Assembly (NCBI GenBank): GCA_037039925.1
Contig: JAXRKP010000057.1
Span: 292,001-356,000 of the forward strand
Reading direction: 5' to 3'
Origin: Doris montereyensis
Taxonomy: Eukaryota; Mollusca; Gastropoda; Nudibranchia; Dorididae
DNA: 64,000 nt
Part shown: positions 30,501 through 39,860 of the stretch, in pieces
How the letters are laid out: the number at the start of each line of letters is the position of its first letter
Position numbering within the stretch: the first letter of the stretch is position 1
Translations under genes and position numbers: made by a program
Notes under the pieces: generated by a model
What the model was told of the DNA's origin: nothing
Database searches by the model: none
Seen by the model: the letters and a program-made list of their open reading frames with translations, nothing else

Positions 30501-31790
30501 CAATTGCACAGAAATTGCTTGTTATTTTTTTCCTTTTCCTTTTTCCAGGTTTTGGGTCTTGATATTGTGTTCTCTTTTTATGAAACCCTGAAAAGTTGAA
30601 ACAAATAACAAATACTTCTTTGTTGGTGTAATACAACTATTAATGTGTGAGTTATTGGTAATTATGTATTTGTTTGTATAAGTGGATCTTGATGGCCTGG
30701 GAATGGTTTTGTTTAAATTACTATTACAATGGTTTGCATTACTATTACCATCAATTATCATTGTCATTGAGATGTCCATTTAGTGTTGAAAGTTCTCTGA
30801 ATTTCATTGTTGAACATGAGTCACTTTCTTGAGTGATTTTTTTATTGAGAGTTTATGACTATGGTTTATTATATACTCTAATATATAAAGATGTACTAAA
30901 ATGCTGAAAATTTCCATAACATATGCAAGAATTTTTTTTTGTTTCTGTAAAATTTATGTGGTAATTGAATTTGTTTTAAATTTCTCAGTCCATACAAGTT
31001 CTTTTTCATCTGTTTCCGTTTATGATGCATTTCTTCTACTTTTAATGTTGTGTTATGATAATTAAGGGAAGAGAGAAATTATGTCCACCATTATTCGTGT
31101 GTCCGTGAATGGATTCCATGTTTTTGAAGCCTGTACTTGTTAGGGATAAGATGTGAGAGTTGATATTATTATGCAAAGAATTTTTTTTTTAACCCAGGAG
31201 CAGAAGAAAAGCAACAGGAAATTTAACAACAACAAAGAAGAAAATGGTTTAAAATTATTGAAAGAAAGATCAAATTCGAGATCAGGTGGAGCTATGATAA
31301 ATAAAAGTGGTAATCAGCAATAATTAACAACTTCACCAAAAGAGACGTATCGAATATAACCCTTCGTCTGACAACAAATGAGTAATATCTGCCACATTTA
31401 TAGACAGTACAGGCATCACACAGTGTGATGTCAGAAGGAAAACAGATCCAAAACATCATGTGTCTGTTGTGTCTTTTTCGGACGAGTTGTCACTTATTGT
31501 CGTTTCTCCCTTTTGACTTGACGCCACTGTGGCTACTTTGTGTTTCATCAATCTATGTGTATGGTGGTCAATATTGGTCAGATTTCTGGTTTTTTCTCTC
31601 TTCATTTATTATTACCTTAAACAGCTGAACAAAATTATAATTTTTGTCTGACTTTGGATATTCAGTACTGATGTACAGGTATCAATGTATTACTATTATC
31701 AATAATGTTATTCTTCCTAGATAGGATAGTACTATGCTATTAGTGATATGAACAAGTTTATTATACAAATTTATGAAATTTATGTCAGTA
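30501..31790. other. Intergenic, nothing recognised
   Basis: No gene or repeat can be supported by eye. Confidence 0.4.
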
Positions 31791-31793
31791 ATA

Positions 31794-31957
31794 AAACAAT
31801 CATTTCACTGGATATTCCGCCTTCAGCTCTCCATTATAATATAATATGTATGATGAGTGGTTGGTGGATGTAAATAATAAAACAATCGTTCCACTGGATA
31901 TTCTGCCTTCAGCTGTCCATTATAATATAATATGTATGATGGGTGGTTGGTGGATGT
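31794..31957 (+). repeat. 78-bp tandem duplication
   Basis: Two copies of a segment with 'ccactggatattctgccttc' and 'gtatgatgggtggttggtgg', differing at a few bases. Confidence 0.85.
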
Positions 31958-32045
31958 TGGTGAATGGTAGGTCATATTTCTTTCCTTTCACTCCGTGCTT
32001 ATCTTTCATCTTGCTGTTTACTCTTTATGCTAGCTCTGAGTTTAT
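31958..32045 (+). repeat. Dispersed repeat D fragment
   Basis: Repeat D is recognised by 'catatttctttcctttcact' then 'tcttgctgtttactctt'. Other copies are at 39785, 51290, 56515, 59040 and 60105. Complete copies end in A-rich 'aacaaacaaac' tails. Confidence 0.5.
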
Positions 32046-34245
32046 GTTCCTTGGGAAAGAATGATTACATATTTTCCAGCTCCACCCAGGGGCAAATGGA
32101 TGCCATAAAGAATGATTACATATTTTCCAGCGCCACCCAGAGGCAAATGGATGCCATAAAGAATGATTATATATTTGCCATCTCAACCCAGGCGCAAATG
32201 AGTACCATACAGACAGATTACATATTAACCAACTCCACCCAGGGGCAAATGAGTACCATACAGACTGATTACATATTAACCAACTCCACCCAGGGGCAAA
32301 TGAGTACCATACAGACTGATTACATATTAACTAACTCCACCCAGGGGCAAATGAGTACCATACAGACTGATTACATATTAACCAACTCCACTCCCCAGGA
32401 GCAAATGAGTACCATACAGACAGATTACATATTAACCAACTCCACCCAGGAGCAAATGAGTATCATATAGACTGATTACATATTAACCAACTCCACCCAG
32501 GAGCAAATGAGTACCACACAGACAGATTAAATATTAACCAACTCCACCCAGGAGCAAATGAGTATCATATAGACTGATTACATATTAACCAACTCCACCC
32601 AGGAGCAAATGAGTACCATACAGACAGATTACATATTAACCAACTCCACCCAGGAGCAAATGAGTACCAACAGACTGAACATATCAACCAACCCACCAGG
32701 GGCAAATGAGTATCATACAGACTGATTACATATCAACCAACTCCACCCAGGGGCAAATGAGTATCATACAGACAGACTTATTACATATAACCAACTCCAC
32801 CCAGGGGCAAATGATTATCATACAGACTATCATATTAACCAACTCCACCCAGGGGCAAATGAGTACCATACAGACTGATTACATATTAACCAACTCCACC
32901 AGGGGCAAATGAGTACCATACAGACAGATTACATATTAACCAACTCCACCCAGGAGCAAATGAGTATCATACAGTACAGACTTATTACATATAACCAACT
33001 CCACCAGGGGCAAATGATTATCATACAGACTTATTACATATCAACCAACTCCACCCAGGAGCAAATGGGTATCATACAGACAGATTACATATTAACCAAC
33101 TCCACCCAAGGGAAAATGAGTACCATCAAAGCTCACCCAGGGACAAATGGGTACCAGGCCTGCCCAGGGGCAAATGGGTACCATAAAAGCTCACCCAGGG
33201 GCAAATGGATACATAAAAGCTCACCCGGGGGCAAATGGGTACCATAAAAACTCACCCAGGGGCAAATGGGTACCATAAAAACTCACCCAGGGGCAAATGG
33301 GTACTATAAAAACTCACCCAGGGGCAAATGGGTACTATAAAACTCACCCAGGGGCAAATGGGTACCTCAAAGACTAACCCAGGGGCAAATGGGTACTATA
33401 AAAGATCTACACAGGGGCAAATGGGAATACCTTAAAGATCTACACAGGGGCAAATGAGTACCTTAAAGATCTACACAGGGGCAAATGAATACCTTAAAGA
33501 TCTACACAGGGGCAAATGAGTACCTTAAAGATCTACACAGGGGCAAATGAGTACCTTAAAGATCTACACAGGGGCAAATGAGTACCTTAAAGATCTACAC
33601 AGGGGCAAATGAATACCTTAAAATATCTACACAGGGGCAAATGAGTACCTTAAAATATCTACACAGGGGCAAATGAGTACCTTAAAATATCTACACAGGG
33701 GCAAATGAGTACCTTAAAATATCTAAACAGGGGCAAATGAGTAACTACACAGGGCAAATAATAAAATATCTACACAGGGGCAAATGAGTACCTTAAAATA
33801 TCTACCCATGACAAATGGGTACCATAAAGACATAGCATTGTTTTCCAATTCCACCCATGACAAATGGATACCATAAATACTGAATACATATATTCTAACA
33901 CCACCCAAGGACAAATGGATACCATAAAGACTGATTACAAAAATAAATAATTACATATATTCCAATTCCACCCATGGACAAATGAGTACCATAAAGACTG
34001 ATTACATATATTCCAATTCCACCCATGGACAAATGTGTACCATAAAGACGGATTACAATATTACATATTTATTGTCCAACTCCACCCCGGGTAAATGAGT
34101 ACCATCATCATCTGGGGAGTGAAGCCGGTGACTGACTACCCTCCTCCACGAGAAGCCATGTTTTATCACTGATTTGTTCTGTCTCACGCTAAGTAAACTG
34201 GGATAAACTCCAGTTCTATGGGCCATCACAGCCTTGAAATAGAAT
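32046..34245 (+). repeat. Satellite array expanded from the core of a SINE-A copy
   Basis: The left flank 'gttccttgggaaagaatgat' and the right flank 'ccagttctatgggccatcac' are SINE-A body and 3' end. Between them the SINE-A core 'acccaggggcaaatgagtac' is repeated about 55 times. From 32060 to about 33120 units are about 51 bp and include 'gattacatattaaccaactc'. From about 33120 to 33800 units are 29-31 bp without that insert. Longer units return at 33800-34080. Open frames here (17-residue repeats for 51-bp units) follow from unit length and are not taken as genes. Confidence 0.9.
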
Positions 34246-34277
34246 TTTTCTTTTACTTTCACTTTTATCTAACTTTG

Positions 34278-34560
34278 TGGTGTCGGTAGCTAAGTGGTTA
34301 GGCTGCCGAACTTGAAGTCGTGGGGTGCAACGTTGTGTTCCTGGGAAAAAGGAAGATATTTATTCAAGTCGCATTTCCCCCCACTCTACCCAGGTGCAAA
34401 TGGATATGTAAGCGCTAGCTTGTGAGTAAACACCTGCGTCCAGACTAGCATCCTGTCCAGGAGATGATTATAATCACCTGATCCGCTTCACGCTACAGAA
34501 ACTGGAATACGTTCCAGCTCTAGGGGCCGTAATGGCCTTGAAGGAAGTTAAGGTACCACT
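34278..34560 (+). repeat. SINE-A copy
   Basis: Nearly full length: 'gtggtgtcggtagctaagtg' head, 'ctctacccaggtgcaaatgg' core, 'ccagactagcatcctgtcca', 'cacctgatccgcttcacgc', 'ggccgtaatggccttgaagg'. The copy lies just after the expanded SINE-A array. Confidence 0.8.
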
Positions 34561-34744
34561 ACTTACTTTACCTTTCACTCTATGTTCGTTGATACACTGT
34601 ATCTGTGTCTGTATCTATATCCACCAGTAATAGTGAATTTGGGCGTTATGCGGGTGACTGGCACTGGCAGTTTTTGCTCCTACTGGTGGTAGACCCTATT
34701 TCTTTTTCTATCACTATCAGTGGGGACTGGCGGATGGTACTGCT

Positions 34745-34830
34745 GGGTCGCAGTGCCGGATTATCCATTAGGCAAATAAGGCACGTGCCTTAGGGCCAGC
34801 CAAAAATCCAGGCCACAAAAAAAATGTATT
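34745..34830 (+). mobile_element. hAT-like terminal sequence
   Basis: The run 'cagtgccggattatccatta' followed by 'ggcacgtgccttagggccag' is the kind of TIR-proximal sequence found in hAT elements, which often begin CAGGGCCGGATT and contain GCACGTGCCTAGGGCC. It is followed by A-rich sequence; no transposase is seen. Confidence 0.45.
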
Positions 34831-35029
34831 AAAAAAATTGTAATAAAAAAGAAAGAAAATAAGTATCACGTGCTGATAAAAAGCTTTCCTTTTTTTCATG
34901 ACACTCTGCTTCAATACTAAATCTTGCAAGATCAGGACATCAATTTTCCTGTGATTTGAAATATTTGTGAATGATTTTTCAACAAATAATTATTTTTTTA
35001 AATTTTGATTTTTAATTTTAACTTCCCTC

Positions 35030-35260
35030 ATTCTGGAATGGATCAGATTGTTCTCACCTCAGCCATATTGTGCTGGAGTGAAAATTTCCCCGTTTGTTCC
35101 TATCAATTTAACGTATGTATAGGTGTAATGGACATGGTGTACTGAGTTGAAGTATGTCGTTGTTTTTTTCCTGACGCTTTCGGTTGCCATGGAAACGGCG
35201 GCCATCTTGGATTTTGCCCCCCCCCCCCCAAATTTCACCAACTTCAATATCGATATGCTT
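35030..35260. repeat. Dispersed repeat with GCCATCTTGGATTTT motif
   Basis: The stretch around 'cggcggccatcttggatttt' (35196-35216) resembles 8520-8550, where 'ttgccattgaattgaccgcc' leads into the same motif. A C-run follows at 35217-35229. Confidence 0.45.
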
Positions 35261-35439
35261 TTTCATTTTTCAAACAAATTTGTTTCAATCTTGGCACACA
35301 CCTTATTTGATACAATATTTAATTTTTATTTCATTAGTAAGTTTTGATTTTATGAACTTTTCAAAATAGCATATGAGAACAACCAAATAAATTTTTCCAA
35401 AACTATAATACATATAAAAAAATCATCTGATCATTTCTT

Positions 35440-36050
35440 TATTTTCCCCCACTCATCATCCATGCCGAATTTCATGAAGATACGTTGAGAAATAAAAAAG
35501 TAGATAGGAAATACTGAACAAAAAAGGACATTTTGAAAAAATCGTATTTTTCTCTTATTTTCTGTTATTTGAATACATTTTTCTCCTATACACCTAAGAA
35601 AAGAGCAGGATAATACTTTTCAACATCATAAAAACTGAGAGGCTCTCAACTACTTCTTATTGACACTGATTTAAGTGCACCAGCACCTTTTTTACTCATT
35701 TTGAGATGGTGCCTTTTGATAATAGGTGCGGGGGAATATATTCCGTATCTTCCGGCCGATCTAAAGCAATATTCATAATAGACCCTCAAATAACTTTGTT
35801 TTGGATAGCTTTTATTGTGACGATCAAAATGAGCATCGACTTGCCATAGTTTGGATAATATTTCTGGCTTTTATTATATAATAGTTGTGTTGAAAGATAG
35901 ACCTGTATTGTTTCTAAAAATTCCTATAAATTCAAAGAATCTATACAGAGCTTCTTTTATGATATCATTGTGACGGGAATGAACTGCTCTATCCACTAGT
36001 ATGATAGACTAGATTTGTCCTATTTTTGGCAAAAATGGCATCCCCCCCCT
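35440..36050 (+). repeat. 610-bp direct repeat, copy 1
   Basis: This segment is repeated in the same orientation at 38703-39325. Shared landmarks in order: 'actcatcatccat', 'gaagatacgttgagaaat', 'gaacaaaaaaggacattttg', 'cacctaagaaaagagca'-type, 'gaggctctcaactacttctt', 'gatctaaagcaatattcata', 'tctatacagagcttctttta', 'ctctatccactagtat'. It has no long open frame. It is probably a non-autonomous mobile element or part of one. Confidence 0.8.
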
Positions 36051-36055
36051 CCCTC

Positions 36056-36225
36056 CTTAATGGCCAATCGACAAGACATAAAGTGACACTAGCCCATGAC
36101 CTCATCGCAGACACGCGGCCTGATATCGTTTTCATTGCGAAAACATGGCTCCTTGATGATAGCGATGAGGTGAATATGCAAGAAGTGACCCCATGTGGCC
36201 ACAAACATCACATCCACCCTTTCAA
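36056..36225 (+). pseudogene. LINE endonuclease fragment
   Basis: The + frame reads 'NGQSTRHKVTLAHDLIADTR' and 'PDIVFIAKTWLLDDSD'. This pattern ('N.RS...K...L.D.I....PDI..I.ETWL') is typical of the APE-type endonuclease domain of CR1/L2/Jockey-like LINEs. It is a short isolated fragment next to the 610-bp repeat. Confidence 0.5.
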
Positions 36226-36279
36226 TGATACTTTGATATTGCCAGAAGCGAAACAAATTTTCTGCTTTGTTTTTATATT

Positions 36280-36530
36280 TCACTTTGCTATTTCTTTTTG
36301 TTTAATTTTCATTTTTGTTCTATTCCCAGAGGCATATAGATACTTTTTTGTGTGCAGGTTAAGTAATGATTTAAATTCCTTGCTCACCCATAGCTCGTTG
36401 TTGGGATGACATACTACATGTATCTCCTTCTCTTCACATACTTGCTTTACACAGAAATTAACATGCTCTGTCACACAGTCATTCAACTCATTGGCATCTG
36501 CACATGCCTCAACATACACATTGTGCATTC
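36280..36530 (-). pseudogene. LINE inter-domain fragment
   Basis: On the minus strand the frame reads 'CADANELNDCVTEHVNFCVK' and 'HPNNELWVSKEFKSLLNLH'. The 'PNN.PW.....K.LL' motif is a known signature of the region between endonuclease and reverse transcriptase in L2/CR1-like LINEs. It lies in opposite orientation to the endonuclease piece at 36056. Confidence 0.5.
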
Positions 36531-36627
36531 ATAACATTCACGCAACTCCTCACGCGTCGTTTCATTCCAGACTTTTATACTTTTCTTTACAGGCTCATTT
36601 CTTTTGACAATGGGGGAGGGGAGAGAG

Positions 36628-36700
36628 AGGGGGACTCAGTAGTCCAGAGGCAAGGTGTCAGCCTCTCAACCAAAAGGTAATGGGTTCGAGCCCGACGCGC
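36628..36700 (+). repeat. SINE-B head, interrupted by a minisatellite
   Basis: 'gggggactcagtagtccaga', 'caaggtgtcagcctctcaac' and 'gggttcgagcccg' form the tRNA-like head of SINE-B. The SINE body is replaced from the box-B-like site onward by a 45-bp array. Confidence 0.7.
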
Positions 36701-37335
36701 GTCTGTGAGCACACACGGCATCATAGGCATGAACGCTCGACGCGCGTCTGTGAGCACACAGGGCATCAAAGGCATGAATGCCCGACGCGCGTCTATGAGC
36801 ACACAGGGCATCAAAGGCATGAATGCCCGACGCACGTCTGTGAGCACACACGGCATCAAATGCATGAACGCCCGACGCACGTCTGTGAGCACACAGGGCA
36901 TCAAAGGCATGAATGCTCGACGCGCGTCTATGAGCACACAGGGCATCAAAGGCATGAATGCCCGACGCGCGTCTATGAGCACACAGGGCATCAAAGGCAT
37001 GAATACTCGACGCGCGTCTGTGAGCACACAGGGCATCAAATGCATGAATGCCCGACGCACGTCTATGAGCACACAGGGCATCAAAGGCATGAATGCCCGA
37101 CGCGCGTCTATGAGCACACAGGGCATCAAAGGCATGAATGCCCGACGCGCGTCTATGAGCATGAACACAGGAGTACACATCAAAGACATGAATGGTCGAC
37201 GCACGTCTGTGAGTACACAAGACATCAAAGGCATGAATGGTCGACACGCGTTTGTGAGCACAGAAGACATCAAAGGCATGAATGGTCGACACGCGTCTTT
37301 AGCAGAAGACATCAAAGGTAACGACGCGTGTCTTT
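36690..37335 (+). repeat. 45-bp GC-rich minisatellite (about 14 copies)
   Basis: Units read 'cgacgcgcgtctatgagcac' then 'acagggcatcaaaggcatga' and 'atgcc'. The 45-bp length keeps several frames open on both strands, giving 15-residue repeats up to 242 codons long. They coexist in different frames without start or splice context, so I do not call them genes. The array is CpG-rich compared with its surroundings. Confidence 0.9.
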
Positions 37336-37690
37336 AGCTCCGGCTCTTCCTCTCATTTTTGAAAGAGGTGTCGGTCAACGGGGGGAGTGGGTGAGGACGG
37401 TTGAGCTTAAATAACAGATAAATGGCGGCATGGTCAACACAGGGGCGAGAGAATGACTTGAATCTAAAACTAAGACACTGACTACCGACGAGCACAATAA
37501 TAAGATTAAAGCAACACAAATAAATCCTCGCAAATTCATGGTATGAAATCAGCTTGATGCAAGAGTGAATATAATAAAGATGTTTAAAAAAATATCAATC
37601 ACTTCAGAGCTTTGAAAAGCACGTTTGCACTCATCAGAGGCCAGCGTCAAGATAAAGGAGTCTAAAGTGTCTGCGGGTGCAATTTCTTTT
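37336..37690. other. Intergenic, nothing recognised
   Basis: Spacer between the minisatellite and the LINE reverse transcriptase remnant. It contains no feature I can support. Confidence 0.4.
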
Positions 37691-37699
37691 AGCATGATC

Positions 37700-38695
37700 T
37701 TTTACAGTCTTTTATAGTTCTTGAGTAGAATGAACATTTTCTGTAATTTTTGGTGCTAGATGGTAGGATGAAACTGTTCAAACGGGTTGCTCTTGAGGAT
37801 TTTGTAGGCTTTTGGAGGTCATGGTTTGAAATGCCCACCAGGTTGTTTTTGATCTTATACGTCATCATCACAAGTCGAACATTTTTGTTCTCCTTGATTG
37901 AAGGGATTGCCAGTTGAGTCCTTCTAGCATGCTGTTTACACTTGAGGTGTCATGGGTGTTTTTCTGTTGTAAAACGAGCACCCCTCACCTGTACCATTTC
38001 GAGCTGGTCTATCAGAAACTTCGTGTGGGGATCCCAGACAGTACTGACGTATTTAACAAATGGTGGAACTAACGATTTGTATGCTTTCTCCTTCACGTTT
38101 GTTGATTTGATCTTCAGGTTTCGTAGGCTTCAGGTTTTGTTGGCTTTTGTTACGATGTCGATTATGTGCTCATCCCAGTTTAGATTTGATTGTATGTCGA
38201 CTCCTAGGTATTTAGCAGATGTTACACGCTTTAATGTGAGGGCTGTGTAGTGTGTAGTTGTATACAATTGGGTTAAGTTCTCTGGAGATGAATATAACAT
38301 TGCATTTTTCAGGGTGGAACTCCATGCAGTTCTTCTGCTCCTATACAGCCAGTTTATCAAGGTCACTTTACCGCGGTGCAACACCAGCTTGTGATTTTAC
38401 TATTAGGTAGACAATTGTGTCGTCAGAAAAGAGCCGCACTTTCGACGTGAGTTTTTCTGCTAGGTCATTTATGCAGATTGAAAAAGAACGTGGGTCTAAG
38501 GACTGATCCCTCTGGAACACCAGACTCTATTAGAATCAAACAAGAGGATTCTCCCTCAACGACTACTGACTGCGTGCAGTCTTTCAAAAGTTGCCAATCC
38601 ATGTGTTGATTCTCCCATTTATTCCATACTGTCTAAGTTTGTGACACAAGAGATTGTGATCATTTTATCGAAAACTTTAGAGAAATCCATTTGTT
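37700..38695 (-). pseudogene. LINE reverse transcriptase remnant (CR1/L2/Jockey-like)
   Basis: On the minus strand broken frames give, in order, 'DFSKVFDK', 'RQYGINGRINTWIGNF', 'SGVPEGSVL', a 'DDTIVYL' active-site box, 'FHPEKCNVI', and 'KRVTSAKYLGVDIQSNLNWD'. These are the ordered motifs of non-LTR reverse transcriptases. Several stops and frame changes disrupt it, so it is dead. The 610-bp repeat copy 2 (38703-39325) separates it from the inter-domain segment at 39330-39750, so the N-terminal half of the RT is missing or was displaced. Confidence 0.8.
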
Positions 38696-38702
38696 TGTTG
38701 AT

Positions 38703-39325
38703 CTTTGTTTTCTCCTACTCATCATCCATATCAAATTTCATGAAGATACGTTGAGAAATTAAAAAAATTAGATAGAAAATAATGAACAAAAAAGGACATT
38801 TTGAGAAAATCGTAATTTTCTCTTTTTTTCTGTTATTTGAATACATTTTTCTCCCATAAACCTAAGAAAAGAGCACGATAATACTTTAAAAAATCATAAA
38901 ACCTTGAGAGGCTCTCAACTACTTCTTATTGACACTGTTTCAAGTGCACCAGCACATTTTTACTCATTTTGAGATGGTACATTTTGATAATAGGTTGCCG
39001 GAATAAATTCCGTATTTTTCGGACGATCTAAAGCAATATTCATAATAGATCCTCATATAAGTTTGTATTGGATAGTGTTTATTGTGACGATCAAAATGAC
39101 TACCAACTTGCTGTCCTTTAGATAATATTTCTGGCTTTTATTGTATAATAACTGCGTTGAAAGATAAGCCTGTATTGTTTCTAAAAAAATCGTTTAAATT
39201 CAAAGAATCTATACAGAGCTTCTTTTATGATATCAATAATATGACGGGAATGAACCGCTCTATCCACTAGTATTGATAGACTAGATTTGTCTCATTTGCG
39301 GCAAAGATGGCATCCCCAGAAATCG
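38703..39325 (+). repeat. 610-bp direct repeat, copy 2
   Basis: See copy 1 at 35440-36050. This copy sits inside the minus-strand LINE remnant, between its pre-RT segment and its RT core, as expected of an insertion or a recombination junction. A few indels separate the copies, for example near 38900 and 39185. Confidence 0.8.
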
Positions 39326-39329
39326 CCCC

Positions 39330-39750
39330 CCACCCCCCCCCCCACCCCAAGCAGTTTCATAATGCCTTCTGGTCTTATATTTATATCTGCTATGACAGGT
39401 TGGTTTCCACTAACATAGCTGCTTGTGTCCCTTATATGATTTTCAGATAATTGTTTGAGGGCCAAGAGCAACTTTTTAGAAAAAATTGATTCGAATTGTT
39501 CATTAAGGGCTGTAGCCCTATCATAATCTGATGTTAGGAGTTTGCCGTCCTTCCTGATCAAGGCTTTCCCATTGCGGGTACTATCTGTTTTCCTGTGTTT
39601 AGTGTAAGACCAAAACCTCTTCATACCACTATAAGGGTTTCCAGATTCATAAGGATGGACCATAACATGTCTTCCACATAGTTCGCAACTCTCTTTGAGC
39701 TTGCATTTTTCTTTGTGTTTCGAATCAGTAGTTTTTATCTGTATTTTCAA
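39330..39750 (-). pseudogene. LINE pre-reverse-transcriptase segment
   Basis: The minus strand is open and reads 'GNPYSGMKRFWSYTKHRKTD', 'LIRKDGKLLTSDYDRATALN' and 'EQFESIFSKK'. The 'FW.Y......' , 'DG.L..D...A..LN..F.S.F' pattern is the standard lead-in to LINE reverse transcriptases. It probably belongs to the same element as 37700-38695. Confidence 0.75.
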
Positions 39751-39784
39751 TGTGCCTTAAGGCCAACAGACCCTTAACCCAGCA

Positions 39785-39860
39785 GTGGTGGGTCGATCTT
39801 ACTTCTTTCCTTTCAGTCTTTCTTTGTCTTTTATCTTGCTTTTATACATGTACTCACGAA
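39785..39860 (+). repeat. Dispersed repeat D fragment
   Basis: Contains 'cttacttctttcctttcagt' and 'tcttttatcttgcttttat', like the other D copies. Confidence 0.45.

Noticed and set aside
31964..32470. A 168-codon frame with a 17-residue repeat ending in TNSTQGQMSTIQTDY
   Set aside because: The 51-bp unit of the SINE-derived satellite is a multiple of three; the frame breaks as soon as units change length.
36587..37337. Long open frames of 208-242 codons on both strands with 15-residue repeats
   Set aside because: They are a by-product of a 45-bp tandem unit without stops; frames on opposite strands are equally open, and no start, splice or homology evidence favours any of them.
35440..39325. 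LTR retrotransposon bounded by the two 610-bp direct repeats
   Set aside because: There is no TG...CA boundary, primer-binding site or gag-pol between them, only non-LTR fragments in mixed orientation.
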